Source: Pelagibacterium sp. 26DY04
GTDB taxonomy: Bacteria > Pseudomonadota > Alphaproteobacteria > Rhizobiales > Devosiaceae
Direction of reading: 5' to 3'
DNA length: 64,000 nucleotides
Assembly: GCF_031202305.1 (NCBI RefSeq)
Contig: NZ_CP101731.1
Location: forward strand, 1,240,001 to 1,304,000
This document shows, piece after piece, positions 15,743 to 24,155 of this stretch. Position 1 is the stretch's first letter, and every line of letters starts with the position of its first letter. Made by a program: the position numbers and the translations under genes. The notes under the pieces are model-generated. The model was given only the letters and a program-made list of their open reading frames with translations. It searched no databases and was not told where the DNA came from.

Positions 15743-17031
15743 GCGGCAGCGCCTTCTTCAGAAGCCTCTGTGGCCGGCTCGGTTCCGGTTCCTTGTCCGG
15801 TCGCCACGGCCTGCCCATCGACCACGAATTCCTGGCCGATGGTGATGATCTCGATCGTTTCGGGCAGTCCCGAAACCCAAACCCCATCACGGGTGTCGGA
15901 CACGATTGTCACTTCATGGAAGGCGACGACGCCGTCTTCCACCGCCCGGACCCCAAGCACGCCCTCGTCATTGAGGGTGAGGGCGGACTGGGGCAGCAGG
16001 TGGCCGGGCATGGTGCCCATGTCCACGGTGGCCGTTGCGGTCACGCCTTCCCGGATGTCGAACTCGGGATTGTCGAATTCGATCTCGATGGGGAAGGAGC
16101 GGGTGGCTTCGTCGGCGCTGGCGGCAACATAGGTCACCTCGCCGGTCGCTTCCTGGTTGGTGACGGTGCGCAGTGTCGCTTCCAGCCCTGTCCGGGCCAG
16201 CCCGATATTGGCTTCGGCAATCGAACCGGAAAAGACGATCGGGTCGAGCTGGACGATGGTGGCGCACACCCCGCCCTGGGCCAGCATCGCACCGCGCGTT
16301 ACCACCGGCGCCTGCACGAGGCCCGCGACTTCGGCGGTGATCTCGGTGCGTTCGAGTTCGGCCACGGCATTGTCGAGCGCGGCCTGGGCCGTCAGCACCT
16401 GAGCCTCGGCGCTCGAGAGCGCCACCTGCGCCGCATTGGCGGTATTGGCGGCGGCAAGACCCCGCTCACGCAGGGATTCATTGGTTTCGAAATCGAGCTG
16501 GGCCTGTTCCAGCCCTGCCCGCGCCTGTGCCAGGCCAGCTTCAGCCTGGGCCACGGCTGCCTGCCGCGTACCCTGGTCCAGCGTGCAGAGCAATTCGCCC
16601 TCTTCGACCCGCTGGCCTTTTTCGACATGAACGGTTTGGACGACGCCGGCGGTCTCCGCCACCGCCTCGACATTGGCATGCGCCACGGTGCGCCCGCGCA
16701 GGCTCACCAGAAGCGGCATGGGCTCCTGTTCGAATGTCTGCGTACGCACCGAAATGGCGGGCGCGTCCGCGCCACCATTGGCTTGAGCCACGCGCTGGGC
16801 CACGGTCATCCGCGCCTGCTCGACAACGTCTTCGTCGTGCTCGACGAGAAGCCCTGCATCGGACAGCGTTTTTGAGATCGGGCCATGGTCATCGCCTTCG
16901 ATAAGGCCGATGATCGAATGCTCGCCATTGCCGGGACCCTGGCCGCCTTGAACGAGCGTTCCTGTGGCGAGCCAGGCTGCTGCAACCGCGAGAATGAAAA
17001 ACGACAAACCAAAAGACTTGAGAAATTGCAT
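15739..17031 (-). CDS. RND efflux periplasmic adaptor (membrane fusion protein)
   Basis: This is a 430-residue HlyD/AcrA-type adaptor. A hydrophobic N-terminal segment (about 5-25) anchors it. The barrel-sandwich halves surround a coiled-coil hairpin rich in Ala and Gln (about 160-230, AVAQAEAGLAQARAGLEQAQ-like), followed by beta-barrel and membrane-proximal domains. It bridges the RND pump to an outer-membrane channel. It lies between the PadR gene (12 bases) and the pump gene (4-base overlap), so padR-adaptor-pump form one operon. Confidence 0.93.
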   Translation of the reverse strand: MQFLKSFGLSFFILAVAAAWLATGTLVQGGQGPGNGEHSIIGLIEGDDHGPISKTLSDAGLLVEHDEDVVEQARMTVAQRVAQANGGADAPAISVRTQTFEQEPMPLLVSLRGRTVAHANVEAVAETAGVVQTVHVEKGQRVEEGELLCTLDQGTRQAAVAQAEAGLAQARAGLEQAQLDFETNESLRERGLAAANTANAAQVALSSAEAQVLTAQAALDNAVAELERTEITAEVAGLVQAPVVTRGAMLAQGGVCATIVQLDPIVFSGSIAEANIGLARTGLEATLRTVTNQEATGEVTYVAASADEATRSFPIEIEFDNPEFDIREGVTATATVDMGTMPGHLLPQSALTLNDEGVLGVRAVEDGVVAFHEVTIVSDTRDGVWVSGLPETIEIITIGQEFVVDGQAVATGQGTGTEPATEASEEGAAA

Positions 17032-17043
17032 AAACAGCGCCCT

Positions 17044-17616
17044 CTATTCAGCTGCTTGCTGCCCGGCGTGCGGTTCTTCTTGTCGCGCGGAGGCAATTAA
17101 GGCGTTCATGTGGGTATGCAGATGCTCGCGTGCAACCTCTAGACAGTTGAGGCCGTATCCGAGCACCCATTGATCGTTTCCGTGATCTTCGTCTTCGCCG
17201 CTGCAGAGCTCATCCTGAAGCCGGCGTAGATCCGCGATTTTCCGGTCCAGTTGCGCCAATTGCTCCTCGGCGCGGGTCTGGACGATCTGCGCATCGAGGA
17301 GGTGCGCAAATCGCGCGAACAGGAGAAACGGGCTGCGGAAAACATCGGGGGCGAGCGGCTCATGCAGTTCGTCGCAGAACGCGGACCGTCCGGCCTCGGT
17401 GATGGCATAGATTTTTTTCGAGGGTTTGCCCGCCTGATGTTCCACGCGCGAGGTAACCAGCCCTTCGTTTTCGAGCTTGGCCAGCGCGGGATAGATCGAG
17501 CCGAAGCTGGCCTCGATGAAATAGGCCCCTTCACCTTCGGTGCACAATTTGCGGATCTCGTAGCCGCTCGCTTCCTGGCAATAAAGGATCGAGAGACACA
17601 AGGTACGGACGTTCAT
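17044..17616 (-). CDS. PadR family transcriptional regulator
   Basis: This is about 190 residues from ATG 17616. It starts MNVRTLCLSILYCQEASGYE and has the PadR winged helix: GSIYPALAKLENEGLV, then the wing segment GKPSKKIYAITEAG. A C-terminal helical segment (about 110-170) would form the dimer arm. PadR proteins usually repress efflux or detoxification genes and respond to small hydrophobic ligands. As first gene of the RND operon it probably autoregulates that operon. Confidence 0.9.
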   Translation of the reverse strand: MNVRTLCLSILYCQEASGYEIRKLCTEGEGAYFIEASFGSIYPALAKLENEGLVTSRVEHQAGKPSKKIYAITEAGRSAFCDELHEPLAPDVFRSPFLLFARFAHLLDAQIVQTRAEEQLAQLDRKIADLRRLQDELCSGEDEDHGNDQWVLGYGLNCLEVAREHLHTHMNALIASARQEEPHAGQQAAE

Positions 17617-17661
17617 GTTCAAAACTGCAATATGCCTAACGAGAATATGGTGGGGCTATAT

Positions 17662-17676
17662 ATGACGCATCGTCAT
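17662..17676. promoter_or_regulatory. Possible PadR operator
   Basis: The palindrome ATGACG-CAT-CGTCAT lies about 45 bases upstream of the padR start, at the expected place for an autoregulatory site. The assignment rests on position and symmetry only. Confidence 0.35.
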
Positions 17677-17758
17677 TTGCCAAGCCATAGGCCACAGAGT
17701 CGCACCCGGAAGCGGCCGGGTACGATGGGGCTGGTTACGGTGGGGTGAGGAAAGGCTG

Positions 17759-18622
17759 TTAAGAGATTGCTATATCCAGCCCCAGATCGAGTGGCGTTGC
17801 GGCCATGGTGATCCGGGAGGTGGAGATATAATCGATCCCCGTGCGGGCGATCGCAGCGATCCTCTCGAGTGTCACGTTGCCGGAGGCTTCGAGCTTGGCG
17901 CGGCCCGCGGTGATCGCGACCGCCCGGGTCAGCGTGGGTTCATCCATATTGTCCAGCAGCACCGCATCGGCCCCGGCCGCCAAAGCCTCTTCGAGCTGTT
18001 CGAGCGTATCGACCTCGACCTCGATGGCGACCAGATGTCCGGCAAAGGCGCGCGCTGCCGCAATGGCCGCCGCGACCCCGCCGGCCACCGCGATATGGTT
18101 GTCCTTGATCAGGATGGCATCGTCCAGCCCGAAGCGGTGATTGTGCCCGCCGCCGCATTTGACGGCGTATTTCTCCAGCGCCCGCAGCCCCGGCGTGGTC
18201 TTGCGCGTGCAGCAGATATGGGCATCGGTGCCCTCGGTTTCGGCCACAAAGCGGGAAGTCAGTGTCGAAATCCCGCTCAGATGCGTCATGAAGTTGAGCG
18301 CCGTACGCTCGGCGGCCAGCAGCATCCGTGCATTGCCGCGTACCTCAAGCACGTCGGTGCCTGCCTCGATCGTCGTGCCGTCGGAAACGTAGGCTTGCAC
18401 CTCAAGTCCAGGCCCGATCAGCGAGAATGCCATTTTCGCGCAGTCGAGGCCGCAGACCACGCCGCCCTCGCGCGCATTGATCCGCGCCACGGCCGTTGCG
18501 CCGGGCGCGATGGTCGCCTGGCTGGTGATATCGCCCGCCTGTCCAAGATCTTCCTCGAAGGCCCGGCGCACGGTGGCTTCCACGATATGGCGGGGCAGGG
18601 CAGGGGGATAGCTGGCGCTCAT
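17759..18622 (-). CDS. nadC: Nicotinate-nucleotide pyrophosphorylase (carboxylating)
   Basis: NadC (quinolinate phosphoribosyltransferase) makes nicotinate mononucleotide from quinolinate and PRPP in NAD synthesis. The 287-residue length is typical. Visible signatures are [17 protein letters not shown] near the N-terminus, [21 protein letters not shown] with quinolinate-binding basic residues, [18 protein letters not shown], and the C-terminal SGNVTLERI and [11 protein letters not shown]. The start overlaps the stop of the upstream lldD-like gene by ATGA (18619-18622), so the two are co-translated. nadA and nadB are not in the window. Confidence 0.95.
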   Translation of the reverse strand: MSASYPPALPRHIVEATVRRAFEEDLGQAGDITSQATIAPGATAVARINAREGGVVCGLDCAKMAFSLIGPGLEVQAYVSDGTTIEAGTDVLEVRGNARMLLAAERTALNFMTHLSGISTLTSRFVAETEGTDAHICCTRKTTPGLRALEKYAVKCGGGHNHRFGLDDAILIKDNHIAVAGGVAAAIAAARAFAGHLVAIEVEVDTLEQLEEALAAGADAVLLDNMDEPTLTRAVAITAGRAKLEASGNVTLERIAAIARTGIDYISTSRITMAATPLDLGLDIAIS

Positions 18623-19779
18623 GACTTGAAGACGTCCGGATTGACCAGGTTGTGCCGCCCGACATTGCGGATGTCCCGCTCGCCACAGAGCGCCATGGTG
18701 ATGTCGAGTTCGTTGCGGATGATGTCGAGCGCCTGCTTGACGCCGGCTTCTCCGCCCGCGCCGAGCCCATAAAGCCAGGGCCGCCCGATATAGACGCCCT
18801 TTGCGCCAAGGCAGAGCGCCCGCATCACGTCCTGACCCGAACGGATGCCGCCATCCATATGCACCTCGATCCTGTCGCCGACCGCTTCGACTATGCCCGG
18901 CAATGCCGAAATCGAGGAGGGCGCGCCGTCGAGCTGGCGCCCGCCATGGTTTGAAACGATAACGGCATCAGCACCCGATGCGGCGGCCATGCGCGCATCT
19001 TCGGCATCGAGAATGCCCTTGAGGATCAGTTTGCCGCCCCAGCGTTCCTTGATCCACTCGATATCGGACCAGTTGAGCCGAGGGTCGAACTGCTCGGCAG
19101 TCCAGGACGAGAGCGAGGAGAGATCGCCCACATTATCCGCATGTCCGACGATGTTGCGGAACGTATGCCGCCGGGTTCGAAGCATGGACATGCACCAGCG
19201 CGGACGGCTGGCAAGCTGGAGGAAGGTGTTGAAATTGATCCTGGGCGGAGCCGAAAGCCCGTTGCGCGCATCCTTGTGGCGCTGGCCGAGGATCTGCAGG
19301 TCCAGCGTCAGAACCAGCGCCGAGCATCCCGCCGCCTTGGCCCGGTCGATGAGGTTGTGCATGAATTTGCGGTCGCGCATCACATAGAGCTGGAACCAGA
19401 ACGGCGCCCCGCCCGTGGCTTCGGCCACGTCCTCGATCGAGCAGATGCTCATAGTCGAAAGAGTGAACGGGATGCCGAAGGCCCGCGCCGCCTTGGCTCC
19501 GAGCATCTCGCCATCGGCATGCTGCATGCCGCCAAAGCCGGTCGGCGCAATGGCGACGGGCATGGAAACCTTTTCCCCCGCCATGGTCGAGGCGAGGGAG
19601 CGGTTGGTCATGTCGACGGCGACACGCTGGCGGAACTTGATCTTCTGGAAGTCGCCTTCATTGGCGCGATAGGTGCTTTCCGTCCACGAGCCGGAATCCG
19701 CATAGTCGAAAAACATGCGCGGAACGCGCCGCCTGGCGCGCGCCTTCAGGTCGTCGATCGTCTGTGCCGGAAACCCCAT
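18619..19779 (-). CDS. lldD: FMN-dependent alpha-hydroxy-acid dehydrogenase (L-lactate dehydrogenase type)
   Basis: This is about 386 residues from ATG 19779, which has GGGAGAGG directly upstream; the frame is open further but without homology. It is a TIM-barrel flavoprotein of the LldD/glycolate oxidase family: [20 protein letters not shown] at the start, [12 protein letters not shown] for FMN binding, [11 protein letters not shown], and the catalytic [12 protein letters not shown] with the active-site His-Gly-Gly-Arg. It oxidises L-lactate or a related 2-hydroxy acid with electrons passed to the respiratory chain. The pairing with nadC is unusual and may be just compact packing. Confidence 0.88.
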   Translation of the reverse strand: MGFPAQTIDDLKARARRRVPRMFFDYADSGSWTESTYRANEGDFQKIKFRQRVAVDMTNRSLASTMAGEKVSMPVAIAPTGFGGMQHADGEMLGAKAARAFGIPFTLSTMSICSIEDVAEATGGAPFWFQLYVMRDRKFMHNLIDRAKAAGCSALVLTLDLQILGQRHKDARNGLSAPPRINFNTFLQLASRPRWCMSMLRTRRHTFRNIVGHADNVGDLSSLSSWTAEQFDPRLNWSDIEWIKERWGGKLILKGILDAEDARMAAASGADAVIVSNHGGRQLDGAPSSISALPGIVEAVGDRIEVHMDGGIRSGQDVMRALCLGAKGVYIGRPWLYGLGAGGEAGVKQALDIIRNELDITMALCGERDIRNVGRHNLVNPDVFKS

Positions 19780-19875
19780 CGCCCTCTCCCATTCGGTGCT
19801 TGCGCACTCAATAGCGGGACAGGGGGGCATCGAAAAGCACGTTTATGCCGCAGCGTCCGAATGAGCGGGGGATTT

Positions 19876-19915
19876 AGAGCGTGTCCAGCAAAAGTGGAAC
19901 GGTTTTGCGGTTCGG
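19876..19915. repeat. Intergenic repeat, second copy of the 11751-11791 element
   Basis: About 40 bases are near-identical to 11751-11791 (one base shorter), running from AGAGCGTGTCC to GCGGTTCGG. It sits between the lldD-like gene and the small membrane protein gene. Confidence 0.7.
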
Positions 19916-19940
19916 TCAGCGAAAATGCGTTGCGGCCCGC

Positions 19941-20087
19941 CTAATTGTTTTCGATCGACAAACCCTCTTCATTGAGCTCGATCTGCACGCCCTGCGGCTC
20001 GGTCTCCTGCTGATAGGCATAGATCGCAAAGCCCACGACGACAACGATCAACGCACCGATCACGAGATAGAGCGTGTTGCGGCTCAT
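19941..20087 (-). CDS. 48-residue single-span membrane protein
   Basis: A short frame from ATG 20087 to TAG at 19941 encodes MSRNTLYLVIGALIVVVVGF followed by a short tail with YQQETEPQGV and ending in SIENN. A GGAGA site lies 7 bases before the ATG. Residues ~5-25 form a clear transmembrane helix; the acidic tail would lie outside. Codon use matches the surrounding genes. The function is unknown, but similar tiny proteins are common in Devosia-like genomes (recollection, not checked). Confidence 0.7.
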   Translation of the reverse strand: MSRNTLYLVIGALIVVVVGFAIYAYQQETEPQGVQIELNEEGLSIENN

Positions 20088-20294
20088 AGGAAATCTCCAA
20101 ATCTGAAAAATCGGCGTCCCGTGCGGAAAGAGTTCTCCAAATGCCTCTACCGCACGTTTTGTTCCTGCCTTTTATATAACTCTATATGACTGCTTATTTG
20201 GAAATCAGCAAATCCACCGAAGCCGTTCACTGTTGTTTTAGGGGTCATCTCCATGATCTGCCGACGTTCGTCATCGGGGCTGGAGAACGCGTAA

Positions 20295-22418
20295 ATGCCG
20301 TCAGGCAAAGGAATGACCAATACGCATGCGGTGGATGCGGCCCTCGAGGCCATGCCCTACGGCCTGTGCGTCTGGAGCGAGGATTTGACGCTCCAGGTCT
20401 TCAATTCCCGCTATGCCTGGACATTCGGCCTGGCCTCCGACGCGCTTGCGGCGGGCATGAGCCTGCGCGAATGCTGCCGCGCCGTCATCGAGGCCGGTAA
20501 TTACTTCGGCTACAGCGTCGATGAGCTTTACGAGGCGATGATCGACCGCTTCGAGCGCCAGAAGCGCCAGGAAGCGCCCTCCCAATACGAGCAGTTCCTG
20601 CGCGACCGCAGTATCCGCACCACCTATACCAACCGCCCCGGCGTCGGGTGGCTCGTGACACATGAAGATATCACCGACGCCAGCGATCACCTGACCGCGC
20701 TCTCCAAGCGCGAGGCCGACCTCGCCCGCCAGGCCATGCGCTTCGAGACCGCCGTCGACAACATGGCGCACGGCCTGTGCATGATCGACGCCGACCACAA
20801 GCTCGTGATCTGCAACGCCAATTACGCCAATCTCTACGAGTTGCCCGATCATTTGCAGCGTCCCGGGACGCTTTTGACCGACATTCTCGATTACCGCTTC
20901 GAAAACGGCATGCGCCCCAAGGAAGGCCCCATGGCGTTCCTGCATCGGCGTGTGCGCACGATTTCGGAAGGCAAGCGAAGCGTCGATATCTGCGAGTTCG
21001 AGAACGGACAGATCATCTCCGTCATCCACCAGCCCATGGAGGATGGCGGCTGGGTCGAAACCCATCAGGACATCACCGAGCAGCGTCGCTCCGAGGCCCG
21101 TATCCACCATCTGGCCCGTCACGACGCGCTCACCGACCTGCCCAATCGGACGCTGTTCGCCGAAGAGATGGCCATGGCCGAATCCCGCATCCGGCGCGGT
21201 GAGATGATGGCCGTCGTCTGCTTCGACCTCGACCACTTCAAGGTCATCAACGATACTCTGGGCCATGCCGTGGGTGACGCTCTTTTGCAGCAGGTGGCCG
21301 CGCGCATCAATTACGCCAAGCGCGAGCATGAGTGCGCTGCCCGCCTGGGCGGCGATGAATTCGCCATTCTCGCCGGCCCGCTCAGGAGCCCCAGCGACGC
21401 CGCCGCGCTCGCCGAACGCCTGATCGCAACCATCAGCAAGCCCATGGAAATCGAAGGCCATCGCGTCATCATCGGCACATCGGTCGGCGTTGCCGTCGCG
21501 CCCACCGATGGCGAGGATGGCGAAACGCTGATGAAGAACGCCGACCTGGCGCTCTATCGCGCCAAGGGCGACGGACGCGGCAATTACCGCTTCTTCGAAA
21601 AGGGCATGGACGCCGCCATGCAGCGCCGCCGCGCCATCGAAAGCGGATTGAAGCTCGGGCTGATCCGGAACGAATTCAAGCTCGTCTTCCAGCCGCTCAT
21701 GGAACTCGAGAGCAACCGTATTTCGTGCATGGAAGCCCTGTTGCGGTGGGAACATCCGGAGATGGGGTTCATCTCTCCGGTCGAATTCATCGCCGTCGCC
21801 GAGGAAATCGGCTTCATCGTGCAACTCGGCGAATGGGTGCTCCAGCAAGCCTGCCGCGTCGCCGCGACCTGGCCGTCAGACATCCGCGTGGCCGTCAATC
21901 TTTCGCCCGTCCAGTTCAAGAGCCGCCGGTTGCTCGAAAGCGTCGAGCGGGCATTGGAAGAGGCAGGCCTGCCGGCTTCCCGGCTCGAACTCGAGATTAC
22001 CGAATCCGTCCTGCTCAGCGATTCCGACCAGACGCTGGAAACCCTCCACACCCTGCGCGCCATGGGCATCCGCATCTCCATGGACGATTTCGGCACCGGC
22101 TATTCCTCGCTCTCCTACCTGCGCGCCTTCCCCTTCGACAAGATCAAGATCGACCGCTCCTTTATCGAAGACGTGGGTTCCAAGGACGCCAATTTCGAGA
22201 TCATCAAGGCCGTCATCGCGCTCGGCCGGAGCCTTGGCATGTCGACCACCGCCGAAGGCGTCGAAACCGAAGCCCAGCTCGACGCCGTGCGCGCCCATGG
22301 CTGCGACGAGATCCAGGGCTTTCTGTTCTCCCGCCCGCTGCCCGAAAGGGACGCGCTCGAACTGGTCACCCGCCTCTCACCCCGACCCGCAATCGGAGCA
22401 CAGCGTAGCTACGCTTAG
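20295..22418 (+). CDS. PAS-PAS-GGDEF-EAL cyclic-di-GMP signalling protein
   Basis: This is a 707-residue cytoplasmic protein without membrane segments. Two PAS-like domains (about 10-125 and 150-260) are followed by a GGDEF domain with an intact active site (GGDEF at 352-356) and an EAL domain starting with EALLRW at 480, with DDFGTGYSSL, AEGVETE and QGFLFSRPLP. Both cyclase and phosphodiesterase signatures look intact, so either activity is possible. The first PAS domain probably senses a small ligand or redox state. A GGAGA site precedes ATG 20295. It is monocistronic. Confidence 0.93.
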   Translation: MPSGKGMTNTHAVDAALEAMPYGLCVWSEDLTLQVFNSRYAWTFGLASDALAAGMSLRECCRAVIEAGNYFGYSVDELYEAMIDRFERQKRQEAPSQYEQFLRDRSIRTTYTNRPGVGWLVTHEDITDASDHLTALSKREADLARQAMRFETAVDNMAHGLCMIDADHKLVICNANYANLYELPDHLQRPGTLLTDILDYRFENGMRPKEGPMAFLHRRVRTISEGKRSVDICEFENGQIISVIHQPMEDGGWVETHQDITEQRRSEARIHHLARHDALTDLPNRTLFAEEMAMAESRIRRGEMMAVVCFDLDHFKVINDTLGHAVGDALLQQVAARINYAKREHECAARLGGDEFAILAGPLRSPSDAAALAERLIATISKPMEIEGHRVIIGTSVGVAVAPTDGEDGETLMKNADLALYRAKGDGRGNYRFFEKGMDAAMQRRRAIESGLKLGLIRNEFKLVFQPLMELESNRISCMEALLRWEHPEMGFISPVEFIAVAEEIGFIVQLGEWVLQQACRVAATWPSDIRVAVNLSPVQFKSRRLLESVERALEEAGLPASRLELEITESVLLSDSDQTLETLHTLRAMGIRISMDDFGTGYSSLSYLRAFPFDKIKIDRSFIEDVGSKDANFEIIKAVIALGRSLGMSTTAEGVETEAQLDAVRAHGCDEIQGFLFSRPLPERDALELVTRLSPRPAIGAQRSYA

Positions 22419-22441
22419 GGAAAGCCCGAACAATCGCTCTT

Positions 22442-22490
22442 CTCGTCATTGTCGGGCTTGACCCGACAATCCGCGGCGCTGCCGGTTGGA
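22442..22490. repeat. Type-B palindromic repeat, copy 1
   Basis: A 9-bp stem (ATTGTCGGG with its complement, loop CTTGA, 22448-22470) is followed by a conserved tail ending GCCGGTTGGA. The 49 bases recur at 62521-62569 with one difference, and half the unit recurs inverted at 63448-63478. Confidence 0.8.
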
Positions 22491-22577
22491 TGATTTCTGC
22501 AAGCTCGTGGGGAGAAAGGGCTTCAATAACCTGCTGGCGGTTGTGCGTGCCGCCACCTCAGCATCCGCCGCTTCGGG

Positions 22578-22850
22578 CCACCGTCTCCCACCAGGGGAGA
22601 ACGACAAACGCGAATGCAGTGCTTGTGCATGTCCCAGCGCTTCCTCAAGAGCCCCCTTCTCCCCTGGTGGGAGAAGGGATGGGGATGAGGGGGGCTCAGC
22701 ATATCAACGGCCGCTGTGGTGGATGTTGAGGCTCAGCGCCTCCTCGTCCTACCATTCGCGCACCCGCCTCGCGGCGCTTGCCCGTTCTGCCCTTCTCCCC
22801 ATGAGGGAGAAGGTGGGCCGGCGAAGCCGGGTCGGATGAGGGGTGCGCCG
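22578..22850. repeat. Type-A REP-like repeat cluster
   Basis: It contains at least three palindromes built on TCTCCC...GGGAGA arms: near 22582-22600, 22656-22677 and 22791-22812. The last two are followed by GATGAGGGG-type tails also seen at 3042-3102 and in the 40-kb cluster. Confidence 0.7.
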
Positions 22851-22878
22851 AGTTTCCGCATACGCCTTGGCCAGAGAC

Positions 22879-24144
22879 TTAACCCCGGCCCGAATACGTC
22901 CCCACGAAACGATCCATCGCGAACGGGGTAATGTCGATCGCCGGCTTTTCCCCCGTCATCGTTTGCGCCAGAAGATGTCCGGTCGCCGGCCCGAGGGTGA
23001 AGCCGTGATGGGCATGCCCGATCCCCACCCAAAGCCCGCGATGCCGGGGCGCCGGCCCGATGATCGGCATCATGTCCGGCGTGCAGGGGCGGGCACCCTT
23101 CCAGGGGTGCGGGTCCAGCCGCTCGCCGAGCGGAAACAGCGCCCGCGCCGTCCTTTCGGCGCGGCCGAGCTGAATGGGCGTGGGCGCGGCGTCACGCAGC
23201 GCGAATTCGGCACCCGTGGTCAGCCGGATGCCCTTTTCCATCGGCGCCAGGCAATAGCCGACCTCGGCATCGATCATCCAGTTGTTGAGCTTGGCATCCC
23301 CCTGGGCGCCGTAATGCATATGGTAGCCGCGCTTGACGAACAGCGGCAGCCGATAACCCAGGGGATCGAGAACCTCCGGCGCCCAGGGCCCGAGCGTGAT
23401 TACCGCCTCGCGCGCCTTGTGGCGCGTGCCGCTCACGGACGTCGACCAGCCTTCGCCGTCCTGTTCCAGCCCCTTGGCTTCTCCGGCGAGGAATTGCCCG
23501 CCCATGGATTTGTAGAGCTCGAAATATTTGGCCACCAGCGCGCCCGGATCGCGCACCGTCCAAGGGTCGGTCCAGTGAATGGCCCCGGCCAGCTTCTCCT
23601 TGAGGTCGGGTTCGATCTGCGCGAACTCGGCGCCGTCCACAACGCGGTGGTTGATGCCATAGAGTTCGAGATCGGACTTGGCCTTTGCCGCTTCCTCCTT
23701 GAGCGCATGATCGGTCCTAAAGATCAGGAACCAGCCCTTCTTGACGATCAGGTCCTCGGCCCCTGACGCCGCGATGAGGTCGGCATGCTCCTCGATCGAC
23801 CGCCCGATCAGCGGCGCGTAGCTCTTGACCACATGGGAATAGTGGTTGGGCGAGGACTCCCACCAATAGCGCAGCAGCGCCGGCGCGAAGCGGGGCAGGG
23901 CGAGCGGATCGTAGCGGGCGGCGGTGGATAGGTGCAGCCCCACCTGCATCAGCGTTGCCAGGTCACGCGGGAATGCGTGCGGGCGCACTCCTTCGCGCTG
24001 GATGATGCCGGCATTGCCGAACGAGGTCTCCTTGCCCGGCTCGTTCTTGTCGATCAGCAACACGCTGCGTCCGCGCCGCAGCAGATGGATGGCCGTGGAA
24101 ATGCCGACGATGCCGGCGCCGATGACCAGGACGTCCTGAGCCAT
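22879..24144 (-). CDS. D-amino acid dehydrogenase-like FAD oxidoreductase (DadA family)
   Basis: This is about 421 residues from ATG 24144; the frame extends upstream but homology starts here. The N-terminal FAD-binding motif is VLVIGAGIVGISTAIHLL, followed by NEPGKETSFGNAG as in DadA. The C-terminal part has HPWKGARPCTPDMMPIIG and GHAHHGFTLGPATG. DadA-type enzymes oxidise D-alanine and other D-amino acids to oxo acids, passing electrons to quinone. It lies 11 bases after the peptide-binding protein gene of a Yej-like importer, on the same strand, which suggests use of imported D-amino acids, for example from murein peptides. Confidence 0.85.
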   Translation of the reverse strand: MAQDVLVIGAGIVGISTAIHLLRRGRSVLLIDKNEPGKETSFGNAGIIQREGVRPHAFPRDLATLMQVGLHLSTAARYDPLALPRFAPALLRYWWESSPNHYSHVVKSYAPLIGRSIEEHADLIAASGAEDLIVKKGWFLIFRTDHALKEEAAKAKSDLELYGINHRVVDGAEFAQIEPDLKEKLAGAIHWTDPWTVRDPGALVAKYFELYKSMGGQFLAGEAKGLEQDGEGWSTSVSGTRHKAREAVITLGPWAPEVLDPLGYRLPLFVKRGYHMHYGAQGDAKLNNWMIDAEVGYCLAPMEKGIRLTTGAEFALRDAAPTPIQLGRAERTARALFPLGERLDPHPWKGARPCTPDMMPIIGPAPRHRGLWVGIGHAHHGFTLGPATGHLLAQTMTGEKPAIDITPFAMDRFVGTYSGRG

Positions 24145-24155
24145 AGTGTTCTGTC

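Larger units (their letters stand above)
22419..22878. other. Intergenic region made of palindromic repeats
   Basis: There are 460 bases between the c-di-GMP gene and the DadA-like gene with no gene. They hold one type-B palindrome (22442-22490) and a cluster of type-A REP-like units (about 22578-22850). It lies between convergent genes, so promoters are not expected. Confidence 0.7.
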
